In this document: piece by piece, positions 42,017 through 51,338 of the stretch | How the letters are laid out: every line of letters starts with the position of its first letter | Numbering within the stretch: the first letter of the stretch is position 1 | NCBI GenBank assembly: GCA_004297725.1 | Contig: SCUS01000151.1 | Location: forward strand, 62,001-126,000 | Source of the DNA: Myxococcaceae bacterium | Lineage (GTDB): Bacteria > Myxococcota_A > Polyangia > Polyangiales > Ga0077539 | DNA: 64,000 bases | Direction: 5' to 3' | Position numbers and translations under genes: made by a program | The notes under the pieces: model-generated | Seen by the model: the letters and a program-made list of their open reading frames with translations, nothing else | What the model was told of the DNA's origin: nothing | Database searches by the model: none

Positions 42017-43471
42017 CTACCGCGGCCGACCGGGCGCATCGCGCCACGAAATCACCCGCGGGTCGGCGGCGTGCTCCGAGGCGAAGCGCTGGAGCTCGGC
42101 GCGGCGGAGCCGCTGCGGGCCGCCGAGCCAGGCGGCGTCGCGCAGGTCGAGCACGACGGGCCTGCCCTGGCGGAGGGCCTCGTCGAGGCGGGCCGAAGGG
42201 TCCGCGGGCCACGACCAGCCGGGGCAGAGGGTGGTCCAGCGAGGGGGGGGAGCGCCCCAGGAGGCGCGGTGGTCGCGGGCGATGCGCGCGGTGAGGCGCA
42301 CCGCGGGGCAGGGCTGACCCGTGACGATGACCGAGTCCGGGGGCACGCGCTGGAGGTCGCGGGGGAGGGCGGCGACGAGCTCTCGCAGCGGCCGCTGACG
42401 GGCGTCGAGGAGGTGGCCTGCGAGCGGGAGCAATACCAGGGAGGGTAAGATCCAGAGGAGCCAGGCGCGGCGGGGGAGCGAGCGGTCGAGCCAGGCCGCG
42501 GCGGGGAGCGTGGTCGCGACGACGAACTCCGTCAGCAGGTAGCGAGGCGAGAAGGCGATGTCCTGGTAGCGGGAGAGGGCGAGCAGCCCGAGGCTGGCGG
42601 GCAGCACCATGGGCCACCAGCGATCGCGGGAGCGGGCCCACCACGCGGCGGCGGCGGGGAGCGCGACGGGGGAGAGCGCGACCAGCCAGAGGAGGTAGCG
42701 GGAGAGGGCCTCGCCGGGGGGGCGAGGCTCCCGGCGCTCGGCGGCCATGCCGTGCATCCAGCGGGCGATGGAGGCGAGGTAGTCGGGGTTGGTCGCGCGG
42801 GCCAGGAGCAGGAGAGAGCCCGCGGAGAGCGCGAAGCCCGCGCCGAGGAGCAGCGGGTCTCGCAGCGGGCGGCGGGTCGCACCCACCGGCACGAGGAGCG
42901 CGGTGAGGAGGTGTATCGCGGCCTGCTCGCGGAGCCCGAAGGCGAGCCCCACGAGGGCCCCGGAGCCGAGCACCGCGGCGGCGCCCGCCCCTCCGGCGCG
43001 GACCACCAGCGCCAGCAGGACCATCGCGGCGGCGGCGCCGTCGGTGAGCACGGCGTCGCGGGTGTGGGCCCCGGCGGGGGAGAGGGCGACGAGGAGGCCG
43101 GCGGTCCAGGCGGCGCGGGTGGAGAGGCCGACGCGGCGGGCGAGCGAGGCGGCGAGGGGAGCGGCGAGGGCGGCGAAGGCGAGCCAGCTGTGGCGCAGCA
43201 GCGGCTCGACGGACCACGGGGAGGCGCCGAGGGAGAGGGCCACCCGGGTCGCGAGGTGCGAGGCAAGCACGAAGAGGGGACGGCCCAGCAGGAGGCCGCC
43301 GACGCGGCCGGTGAGCGCCTGCTCGACGTAGTTGAGGCTGTCCCAATAGAGCGGCGCGCGAGGCCCGATCGCGAGCGAGGCGGCCACGGCGATGGACCAG
43401 AGCGCGAGGTGCCGGGTGTGCGCGGAGGTTGACGCATCGTCCGCCGCGCTGGCACGATCGAATCGGATCAC
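42017..43471 (-). CDS. Polytopic membrane protein, GT-C glycosyltransferase-like
   Basis: 484 residues from a GTG at 43471, with about nine to ten membrane segments and a C-terminal extracytoplasmic domain of about 130 residues. After the first segment comes PLYWDSLNYVEQALTG, with an acidic residue (Asp44) where GT-C transferases such as the PMT/ArnT group carry a catalytic Asp. GRPLFVLASHLA and RYLLTEFVVATTLPAAAW are further recognisable features. Likely a lipid-linked-sugar transferase, but the family is not certain. Upstream of tsaB by 13 bases. Confidence 0.6.
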   Translation of the reverse strand: MIRFDRASAADDASTSAHTRHLALWSIAVAASLAIGPRAPLYWDSLNYVEQALTGRVGGLLLGRPLFVLASHLATRVALSLGASPWSVEPLLRHSWLAFAALAAPLAASLARRVGLSTRAAWTAGLLVALSPAGAHTRDAVLTDGAAAAMVLLALVVRAGGAGAAAVLGSGALVGLAFGLREQAAIHLLTALLVPVGATRRPLRDPLLLGAGFALSAGSLLLLARATNPDYLASIARWMHGMAAERREPRPPGEALSRYLLWLVALSPVALPAAAAWWARSRDRWWPMVLPASLGLLALSRYQDIAFSPRYLLTEFVVATTLPAAAWLDRSLPRRAWLLWILPSLVLLPLAGHLLDARQRPLRELVAALPRDLQRVPPDSVIVTGQPCPAVRLTARIARDHRASWGAPPPRWTTLCPGWSWPADPSARLDEALRQGRPVVLDLRDAAWLGGPQRLRRAELQRFASEHAADPRVISWRDAPGRPR

Positions 43472-43492
43472 CGGAAACGCGAGGCTGATGCG

Positions 43493-43852
43493 ATGTTCAA
43501 TGAGACCCTGCGGGAAATCGTCGAGGGAACCGAAGGCGGAGTCGCCGGGCTGCTCATGGGGTTCGACGGTATCGCCGTCGACAGCTGGACGCGAGAGGAC
43601 AGCGAGCTCGACATCACCACCGTGGGCATGGAGCTCTCGATGGTCTTGAAGGACATCCAGCGCGCGGCCGAGCAGCTCGAGGCGGGCGGCGCGCGCGAGG
43701 TGGCGATCCAGGCGGAGAAGCTCACCACGGTGGTGCGCATGCTCAACGGCGACTACTTCGTGGCGCTCGCGCTCACGCCGGAGGGCAACCTCGGCAAGGG
43801 TCGCTTCCTGCTGCGCATCGCCGCGCCGAAGTTCGTCGCCGCCCTCAGCTGA
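43493..43852 (+). CDS. Roadblock/LC7-domain protein (MglB-like)
   Basis: 119 residues, single Roadblock/LC7 fold: LREIVEGTEGGVAGLLMGFDGIAVDSWTRED, a long helix (MELSMVLKDIQRAAEQLEAGGAREVAIQAEKLTTVVRML) and NGDYFVALALTPEGNLGKGRFLLRIAAPKF. Bacterial Roadblock proteins such as MglB regulate small Ras-like GTPases in polarity and motility. No mglA-like GTPase is adjacent. A GAGG ribosome-binding site lies just upstream. Confidence 0.85.
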   Translation: MFNETLREIVEGTEGGVAGLLMGFDGIAVDSWTREDSELDITTVGMELSMVLKDIQRAAEQLEAGGAREVAIQAEKLTTVVRMLNGDYFVALALTPEGNLGKGRFLLRIAAPKFVAALS

Positions 43853-43860
43853 GCCCCCTC

Positions 43861-44343
43861 GTGTCCGCTGCCCGCTGGAGCGTGCTGGTGCTGCACGGTC
43901 CCAACCTCAACCTGCTCGGCGTGCGAGAGCCGGAGATCTACGGCGACGCCACCCTCGCCGACATCGACGCCGCGGTGGTGCGCGACGGCGCGGCGCTGGG
44001 CGCGAGCGTCGCCTGCTTCCAGTCCAACCACGAGGGCGCCCTCATCGACCGGCTGCACGCCGCGCGCGGAGCGGTCGACGGCGTGGTGCTCAACGCGGGC
44101 GGGCTCACCCACACCAGCGTGGCGCTCCTCGACGCGCTGCGCGCCTGCGCGATCCCGACGGTCGAGTGTCACCTGAGCAACACCGCGGCGCGCGAGCCGT
44201 TTCGACGCCGCTCCCGGGTGGCCCCGGCGTGCGTCGGTTCGGTCTCCGGCTTCGGAGCGATGAGCTACACCCTGGCGATCCGAGGACTGATCGCGCACCT
44301 CGAGCGGCGCCGCCTGAGCGGTGACCGAGAGAGCACCCCATGA
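43861..44343 (+). CDS. aroQ: 3-Dehydroquinate dehydratase, type II
   Basis: 160 residues from a GTG at 43861. VLVLHGPNLNLLGVREPEIYGDATL contains the active-site Arg/Tyr region. CFQSNHEGALIDRLHAARG, VLNAGGLTHTSVALLDAL and VECHLSNTAAREPFRRRS follow the family pattern, though the common NPGA(Y/F)THTS is here NAGGLTHTS. It dehydrates 3-dehydroquinate in the shikimate pathway. Its stop overlaps accB. Confidence 0.93.
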   Translation: MSAARWSVLVLHGPNLNLLGVREPEIYGDATLADIDAAVVRDGAALGASVACFQSNHEGALIDRLHAARGAVDGVVLNAGGLTHTSVALLDALRACAIPTVECHLSNTAAREPFRRRSRVAPACVGSVSGFGAMSYTLAIRGLIAHLERRRLSGDRESTP

Positions 44344-44825
44344 ACATCGACCTGATCCAGTTGAAGCGCCTCATGCGCGCGATGCGTCGGTACGACCTCG
44401 ACGAGGTGGAGCTCCGCGAGGGCGACGGAGCCATCGTGCTTCGCCGCGCGCCCCGCGGAGAGGCCGCCGTCCCCGGGGCGGTGCTCCCGGTGACCGTCGC
44501 CAGGCCGAGCCATTTCCCGATGGACACCGGCGAGCGCGCGGCGGCCTCCGGGGTCCCCGCCGCGGCCCCGGTCGACGCCAGCCTGGTAACCGTCACCGCC
44601 CCGCTCATCGGAACCTTCTACCGGGCGGCCTCCCCCCAGTCGCGCCCCTTCGTGGAGGTCGGGTCCACGGTGCAGACCGGCGCGGTGCTCTGCATCATCG
44701 AGGCGATGAAGCTCATGAACGAGATCGAGTCCGAGCTCTCCGGCACGGTCGTCGAGGTGCTCGTGGAGAACGGCCGCGCGGTGGAGTTCGGCGAAGCCCT
44801 CTTCCGCATCCGGCCGTCGAGGTGA
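44340..44825 (+). CDS. accB: Biotin carboxyl carrier protein of acetyl-CoA carboxylase
   Basis: 161 residues. MNIDLIQLKRLMRAMRRYDLDEVELREGDGAIVLRR is the BCCP N-domain, an Ala/Pro linker follows, and the biotinyl domain has the EAMKLMNEIE motif with biotin-carrying Lys124 and the BCCP thumb region (TFYRAASPQSRPFVEVG). Functions with AccC in the first step of fatty-acid synthesis. The aroQ-accB-accC order is common. Confidence 0.96.
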   Translation: MNIDLIQLKRLMRAMRRYDLDEVELREGDGAIVLRRAPRGEAAVPGAVLPVTVARPSHFPMDTGERAAASGVPAAAPVDASLVTVTAPLIGTFYRAASPQSRPFVEVGSTVQTGAVLCIIEAMKLMNEIESELSGTVVEVLVENGRAVEFGEALFRIRPSR

Positions 44826-44826
44826 T

Positions 44827-46184
<1,358 letters not shown>

Positions 46185-46188
<4 letters not shown>

Positions 46189-46214
46189 CGCTGCGGCCGC
46201 GCGCCCACTACGCT
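46185..46214 (+). promoter_or_regulatory. Sigma-70 type promoter of the TPR gene
   Basis: TTGACG (46185-46190) and TACGCT (46209-46214) are 18 bases apart. The -35 matches 5 of 6; the GC-rich -10 keeps TA and the final T. The -35 overlaps the last accC codons. Transcription would begin near 46221, about 50 bases before the GTG at 46271. Confidence 0.5.
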
Positions 46215-46251
46215 AGCGGCGGCTTCACGGCCGCTCCTTCCTGCCTTTTTT
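46215..46251 (+). terminator. Stem-loop with T-run after accC
   Basis: AGCGGC (46215-46220) pairs with GCCGCT (46230-46235) across a 9-base loop; ten bases later comes TTTTTT (46246-46251). It could terminate the aroQ-accB-accC transcript, though the stem is short and the T-run is displaced. It begins where the next gene's transcript would start, so it might instead be a leader hairpin. Confidence 0.35.
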
Positions 46252-46270
46252 GCCGAGGTTTGCAACCGCA

Positions 46271-48766
46271 GTGAGCATCGATCGCCAGAAGGTCATCGAC
46301 GCGGCGCAGAAGTTCGCTGCCAAGAACCAGTTCGACAAGGCCGTCGCGGAGTACCAGCGCGTGCTCCGCGAAGACCCGTCGGACGTACGCATCCTGTTGA
46401 AGGTCGGCGACCTCCAGGTGCGCATGAACGCCCGGGCCGCCGCGGTGGAGACGTACACCCGGGTCGCCCAGACCTACGACCAGCAGGGCTTCTTCCTGAA
46501 GGCCGTCGCGGTCTACAAGCAGATCCTGCAGATCGACCCGGCGCGCATCGACCTCTACGGGCGGCTGAGCGAGCTCTACCTGAAGCTCGGCCTCACCTCC
46601 GACGCGCTGCAGAGCCTCGAGCTCCTCGGGCAGCGGCACGCCAAGGCGGGCGAAGACGAGGCGCTCGGCGAGGTGTACCGCCGGATGCTGGGCGTCGACC
46701 CCAACTCCGTGGGCACGCGCATCCGCCTCGCGGAGCTTCACAGCCGGCTCGGGCGGGGCGACGACGCGGCGCGGGAGTTCGAGGCGGGCGCCTCGCTGCT
46801 GGAGAAGGCCGGCCGCCTCGATGAGTGGTCGAGGGTGGCCGAGCGGCTCTTCTTCCACCGGCCCGACGACGTGCCGATGGCGCTGCGGCTCGCGGCCTAC
46901 TACCTCGATCGCGACGACGCCCGGCGAGCGCTCCCGAAGCTGCAGATCGCCTACAAGGCCAACGCCAAGGACGTCCAGACGCTGGAGCTGCTGGCGAGCG
47001 CGTTCCGCGGCCTCGGGCAGATCCAGAAGACGCTCTCGGTGCTGAAGGAGGTCGCGCGCCTGCACGGCGACGCCGGCCGCGGTCGAGAGCGCAACGAGGT
47101 CTACCAGCGGGTGCTGGAGCTGGCCCCCACCGACCAGGAGGCGCGCGAGGCGCTACGGGTCGCGGGCAGGGCCCCGGGGCGCCGCACCTCCTCGCCGCCG
47201 CCGCCGAAGAAGACCGAGAGCGCCGCCCCCGCGGGGCGAGGCGCCCCGATGCCCTCGGAGGAGCCCGACGAGGTCGACGCCGAGCTGCTCGTGGTCGAAG
47301 ACGACGGGGCGATCTTCGACCTCAAGCCCACGGTGCCTCCCGGGACGGAGTCCGAGGCGCCCAGCTCCGGGGTGCACCTCCCGGCCGAGGCCAACGACGC
47401 CTCCCGGGGCAAGCCGCGCTTCCAGGTGCCCCCGCCGGGCCCCCCCGCGAGGCCCTTCGCAGCCCCGACCGCGCCCGCCGCCCCGATGCCCGCGCCGATG
47501 GACCGTGGGCCGAGCGCGGAGGCGCTTCGGCTGGTCAACGAGGCGGAGATCTTCCTCAAGTACGGCCTGCGCTCGAAGGTGTCCGATCACCTCACGCGGG
47601 CCTCGCGCCTCGACCCCGTCGCGGCCGACCTGCACCTTCGCATCCGCGACCTCTACGTGGCGATGAACGACCCCGCCGGGGTGCTCCAGGAGTCCCTGGT
47701 GCTGGCGGGAATCTTCCAGGAGACCGATCCGCCGGCGGCGGTGGCGGCGGTGCGGCGGGCGCTGGAGATCGACCCCGCCAACCCCATCGCCCGGCAGCTC
47801 CTCTCGATGTTCGGCGAGGACGAGCCCTCGTCTCCGGAGATCGAGGAGACCTCGGTGACGGCGATGGTCGAGCCCCCGGAGACGGAGGTCTATGCGCACT
47901 CCGATCACTTCCGGGAGTACCTCCCGGACATCGGCGGCTACGACGGCGCCGAGGCCCCGGTCGAGGAGGCGATGGCCGAGCCCGAGGAGCCCGCGGTGCC
48001 CCGGCGGGAGATCGAAGACGGCCTCGACGAGGCGGAGTTCTTCGTCACCCAGGGGCTCTACGACGACGCGCGAGACATCCTGCTCCAGCTCCTGGAGATC
48101 TATCCCAACCATCCCCTGGTGATGGATCGATGGTCGGAGATCGAGCAGATCCTCCAGGCGCAGGAGGAGGGCGACGAGGCGGTTCCGCTCGCCGACGAGA
48201 TCGGCGTCGCGCCGGAGCCCCTCTGGGCAGACCTCGCGCCGGAGCCCGGCGTCTCGGAGATGCACGCCGTGTTCGACGCGGCGGACGGCTCCGGCCCCTC
48301 GGCGCTCTCCCTCGAGGACTGCGACACCCACTACGACCTGGGCATCGCCTACAAGGAGATGGGCCTGCTCGACGACGCGATCGCGGAGTTTCGCGTGGCC
48401 ACCGCGAGCCCTGCTCGTCGCTGCATCGGCGAGCTGATGCTGGGCATCTGCCACGTCGAGAAGGGCGACCCCGCGACGGCGATCGAGCACTTTCGCGAGG
48501 GGCTCCAGTCGCCGCAGCGCAACGAGCACGAGGAGCTCGGCCTCTACTTCGAGATCGGCAACGCGTACGAGCTGCTCGGAGACATCGGCGAGGCGCTCTA
48601 CTACCTGCAGAAGGTGGAGAAGCACGACCCGACCTTCCGCAACGTGAGGGCGCGGGTGCAGTCGATCCAGCTCCACGGGGCGTCGGGGCCGATGCGATCG
48701 AACATCTCCATCGCGCCGGGCGCCGAGGAGGTCGATCAGGCCTTCGACGACCTCTTGAAGGACTGA
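46271..48766 (+). CDS. Large TPR-repeat protein
   Basis: 831 residues from the GTG at 46271 (SIDRQKVIDAAQKFAAKNQFDKAVAEYQRVLREDPSDVRILLKVGDLQ). TPRs fill about 1-310. A Pro-rich acidic linker (about 310-420) separates them from further TPRs (about 420-530, 570-640 and 690-820, the last with YDLGIAYKEMGLLDDAIAEFRVATASPARRCIGELMLGICHVEKGD). No signal peptide, so cytoplasmic. Probably a scaffold. A TTG at 46250 is an alternative start. Its last 31 bases overlap the convergent gene. Confidence 0.8.
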   Translation: MSIDRQKVIDAAQKFAAKNQFDKAVAEYQRVLREDPSDVRILLKVGDLQVRMNARAAAVETYTRVAQTYDQQGFFLKAVAVYKQILQIDPARIDLYGRLSELYLKLGLTSDALQSLELLGQRHAKAGEDEALGEVYRRMLGVDPNSVGTRIRLAELHSRLGRGDDAAREFEAGASLLEKAGRLDEWSRVAERLFFHRPDDVPMALRLAAYYLDRDDARRALPKLQIAYKANAKDVQTLELLASAFRGLGQIQKTLSVLKEVARLHGDAGRGRERNEVYQRVLELAPTDQEAREALRVAGRAPGRRTSSPPPPKKTESAAPAGRGAPMPSEEPDEVDAELLVVEDDGAIFDLKPTVPPGTESEAPSSGVHLPAEANDASRGKPRFQVPPPGPPARPFAAPTAPAAPMPAPMDRGPSAEALRLVNEAEIFLKYGLRSKVSDHLTRASRLDPVAADLHLRIRDLYVAMNDPAGVLQESLVLAGIFQETDPPAAVAAVRRALEIDPANPIARQLLSMFGEDEPSSPEIEETSVTAMVEPPETEVYAHSDHFREYLPDIGGYDGAEAPVEEAMAEPEEPAVPRREIEDGLDEAEFFVTQGLYDDARDILLQLLEIYPNHPLVMDRWSEIEQILQAQEEGDEAVPLADEIGVAPEPLWADLAPEPGVSEMHAVFDAADGSGPSALSLEDCDTHYDLGIAYKEMGLLDDAIAEFRVATASPARRCIGELMLGICHVEKGDPATAIEHFREGLQSPQRNEHEELGLYFEIGNAYELLGDIGEALYYLQKVEKHDPTFRNVRARVQSIQLHGASGPMRSNISIAPGAEEVDQAFDDLLKD

Positions 48767-49830
48767 CGCTTCGCCGTTGGGGCGCTGGTCTCGACCGGCG
48801 CCGAGGAAACGGCGATGGTGATGCTGGGAGGCGGCGGCGGCCACTGGCCGATGGCCGAGACCGGCTGAGGGCGGACCGCCGACGGGGGAGGTGGCGCCGG
48901 GGGGGGCTTCGCCTCGCGCGCGGGCGGAGGCGTGGTGGAGAGCACCCGGGCGAGGTCTTCGAAGCCCTTGAGCGCGCTTCGGAATCGGGCCTCGGAGCCC
49001 TCTCCCGCGCGGTCGGGGTGCAGCGCGATGAGCACCGAGCGCCTCGACCGGGTGAGCACCTTCGCGCTGCACGGCCACACGGTGAGCCGCGCGCTCTCCA
49101 GGAAGAACTCCGCGTCGAGCGTGAGACCCCGAGGGCTCAGCGGCGTCTCCGGCGCGACGGGCGGCGAGGTCGCGTCGTCAGGCAGCCCCCCGAAGGATCC
49201 GCCGAACGAACCCGCCGGGGGCTTCGGCTCTGGCGGAGCGACCCTCTTCGCCGTCGGAGCCTTCGCCTGCGGTGCAGGCGCCGGGGGAGTGGGCTTCGTC
49301 GGGGGCTGCGCCGCGCCCGGCGTCACCCGCGCGAAGAGCTTCGGGACCACCGACTCGTCGCGCAGCGCCGTCTCGCGGCAGGCGCCCTCGATGGCGCGCA
49401 GGAGGGCGCGCGTGGTGTCGGCCTGGCGCCCCAGCACGACCCCGTCGATGGACAGCAGCTCGGCCTCGCGCACCGACCTCACCAGCGAGCGGATGCAATA
49501 CAGGTCGGTGTAAGCCCTGCCGTCGACGCGCGTCCCCTGGGCCAGGGCCGCGGCGACCATGGCGCGCAGGTCGAAGGTCACCGTGGTCTCGGCCGCGATG
49601 GAAGCCGCGTGGACGTAGCCCGAGGTGCGGGCGAGGCCGCGGCGGGTGAGCCACCGCAGCAGCTCGGGCACCGGGTCGAGCGTGCGCGCCGCGGACTCGA
49701 GCGCCAGCAGCACCTCGCGCTCAAGCCGATCGCCGAGGCCGCTGCGGTGCGTCCTCGTGGACTGCGCGAAGGACAGCAGCGCCCCCAGCGCAGGCGTCGG
49801 GCGGACGATGAAGGTGACCTTCCGGACCAT
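48736..49830 (-). CDS. Protein with C-terminal J-like (HPD) motif, function unknown
   Basis: 364 residues. The N-terminal 170 residues are helical and unrecognised (RPTPALGALLSFAQSTRTHRSGLGDRLEREVLLALESAARTLDPVPELLRWL...). A Pro/Ala/Lys-rich linker (about 172-225) follows, then a domain with RRSVLIALHPDRAGEGSEARFRSALKGFEDLARVL, which has the HPD and following helix of a J-domain, and a second Pro-rich tail. It could recruit an Hsp70. ATG at 49830 preferred over GTG at 49833. Follows the duplicated-domain gene by ten bases. Confidence 0.6.
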   Translation of the reverse strand: MVRKVTFIVRPTPALGALLSFAQSTRTHRSGLGDRLEREVLLALESAARTLDPVPELLRWLTRRGLARTSGYVHAASIAAETTVTFDLRAMVAAALAQGTRVDGRAYTDLYCIRSLVRSVREAELLSIDGVVLGRQADTTRALLRAIEGACRETALRDESVVPKLFARVTPGAAQPPTKPTPPAPAPQAKAPTAKRVAPPEPKPPAGSFGGSFGGLPDDATSPPVAPETPLSPRGLTLDAEFFLESARLTVWPCSAKVLTRSRRSVLIALHPDRAGEGSEARFRSALKGFEDLARVLSTTPPPAREAKPPPAPPPPSAVRPQPVSAIGQWPPPPPSITIAVSSAPVETSAPTAKRQSFKRSSKA

Positions 49831-49840
49831 CACAGGGCCC

Positions 49841-50518
49841 TCAGGCGACCTTCGCGGGAGCCGGGAGGAGGTTGCCGGCGAAGACCCGGTCGAGGTCGAG
49901 GCTCTCGATGCCTCGCTCCCAGTTGCGGGCCCGCGACTGGAGCCACAGCGCCAGCGCGGCGAGGTTGGCCTCGCAGGACTTCTGCGTCCGGGAGGTCTTG
50001 TCGACGATGGCCCCGGAGGGCAGCCGCATGCGCAGCCGGGCCCAGTTGGCGGCCGTGTCCCAGGTGACCTTCACGTCGCGCTCGGCCACCGACAGCCGAG
50101 CGAGGCTGGAGCGAAACACCTCGATGCACTCCTCGATGCTGCGCTGGCCCTCGTAGTGGTTGACCCGCCAGGCGCCCTTCGCGGCGTCGTTGTCGTCGTT
50201 GGCGGCCAGCACCAGGCAGTCGGCGAAGGCCTCCTCGAAGGACTCGATGCCTCGCTCGAGGTTGCGCGCCCGGTCTTCGAGCCAGAGCGCGAGGCACGCG
50301 GAGTTGGCCGCGGGCGTGGGCTGCGTCGCGCAGGTGCGCTCGACCCGGCGGCCCAGCACCTGGAAGCGCAGGCTCACGCTCCCGGCGTCGAGGCCGACGC
50401 CCTCGGTGAAGGTCACGTCCTCCAACCCGAGTCGCTCTCGAAGTCGGGCGACCTTCGCCTCGATGTCCTCGGGAGACATCTGTCCACGGTACTGGCTGCG
50501 TGCTGTGCTTCGGTTCAT
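49841..50518 (-). CDS. Protein with internally duplicated domain, function unknown
   Basis: 225 residues from the ATG at 50518. Two similar halves of about 95 residues are visible. Each ends in a tryptophan helix, ALWLEDRARNLERGIESFEEAFADCL and ALWLQSRARNWERGIESLDLDRVFAG, preceded by beta segments and a Cys-Ala-(T/N) block (TCATQPTPAANSACL, TQKSCEANLA). No signal peptide or membrane segment. The frame continues upstream of 50518 but reads low-quality sequence overlapping the next gene. I do not recognise the fold. Confidence 0.6.
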   Translation of the reverse strand: MNRSTARSQYRGQMSPEDIEAKVARLRERLGLEDVTFTEGVGLDAGSVSLRFQVLGRRVERTCATQPTPAANSACLALWLEDRARNLERGIESFEEAFADCLVLAANDDNDAAKGAWRVNHYEGQRSIEECIEVFRSSLARLSVAERDVKVTWDTAANWARLRMRLPSGAIVDKTSRTQKSCEANLAALALWLQSRARNWERGIESLDLDRVFAGNLLPAPAKVA

Positions 50519-50611
50519 GGCGCTTCTCCGGTGGCTCGCGATGCCCTCGCGACCCGACGGAGAAGGTACTACCCGATCACTGAACCGATGGCCAGTGGAT
50601 GCGCCGGAGCA

Positions 50612-50628
50612 GGGACATTCCCCGTCCC
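50612..50628 (-). terminator. Small stem-loop after the regulatory-domain lipoprotein gene
   Basis: GGGAC (50612-50616) and GTCCC (50624-50628) form a 5-base stem with a 7-base loop, three bases after the minus-strand stop at 50631. No T-run follows. It could mark the end of the Tad transcript. Confidence 0.25.
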
Positions 50629-50630
50629 GA

Positions 50631-51338
50631 TCAGAAGAACCCGCCGGGCCTCCGAGCGGGGATGCGCTGCGGCCCACGGATGACCGGGGCGGAGCGCGGC
50701 CGCGGGGCGCGCGGGGGCGCGGCCTCCTCGAAGCCCTGGGTGCTCACGTACACGTTGTCGGCGTCGGTGGTGTGCACCACCAGCTCGGGGTTGGCGGGCC
50801 GGAGCAGCGGCTGCTCCCGCGTGTCGACGCGCAGGCGCAGCGTGTCGCCCCCGCCGACGCGGAAGATCATGTGCGCGATGCCCTGGAGGTCGGTGCGGGT
50901 GATCTCGCGGTTTTCGTAGAGGATGGGGAGGTTGGGGCGCCCCGGGACGCGCACCACCACGGCGGCGATGCGCTGCGTGGGCGGGCACTGGGCGGTGGTC
51001 TCGATGCCTTGTCCGCGCTGGGCCTGGTCGAGCTGCACCGTCGAGCGCAGCACCACGGAGAGGGGCTGCGCGGGCGAGCGGAAGCCGGCGGGGCAGCGCA
51101 CCACGACCTCGACGGAGGTGCCCTCGACCCCGACGGTCTCCATGCGGAAGCGGCCCTGCGCGTCGGTGGCGCCGAGCTCCCTCCCAGCGATGACCACGGC
51201 GGCGCCGGGGAGGGGACGGCTGTCGGACATCACCCGGAGGGTGATGGGATAGAGCGGCGGGGGCGCGGTGTTGCCGCAGCCTGGCGCGGCCCCGAGGAGG
51301 CTCAGGGCGACGAGGGCGCGGGCGTAGCGGGAGAGCAT
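50631..51338 (-). CDS. Lipoprotein with carboxypeptidase-regulatory-like domain, Tad locus
   Basis: 235 residues. MLSRYARALVALSLLGAAPGC gives a lipobox with Cys21. The next 80 residues, ITLRVMSDSRPLPGAAVVIAGRELGATDAQGRFRMETVG, have the G-x-P-x-x-G-A-x-V...TDAxGxF pattern of carboxypeptidase-regulatory-like/PEGA-type beta sandwiches. A second such unit (RPNLPILYENREITRTDLQGIAHMIFRV) and an Arg/Pro-rich tail follow. Start overlaps the preceding FHA gene by 37 bases. A periplasmic or surface accessory of the Tad apparatus is inferred from context. Confidence 0.65.
   Translation of the reverse strand: MLSRYARALVALSLLGAAPGCGNTAPPPLYPITLRVMSDSRPLPGAAVVIAGRELGATDAQGRFRMETVGVEGTSVEVVVRCPAGFRSPAQPLSVVLRSTVQLDQAQRGQGIETTAQCPPTQRIAAVVVRVPGRPNLPILYENREITRTDLQGIAHMIFRVGGGDTLRLRVDTREQPLLRPANPELVVHTTDADNVYVSTQGFEEAAPPRAPRPRSAPVIRGPQRIPARRPGGFF

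Noticed and set aside
46825-50067. Plus-strand 1080-codon open frame across the TPR gene and two minus-strand genes
   Set aside because: No recognisable domain and strongly biased Arg/Gly/Ala composition. It crosses two genes that have real protein features in their own frames.
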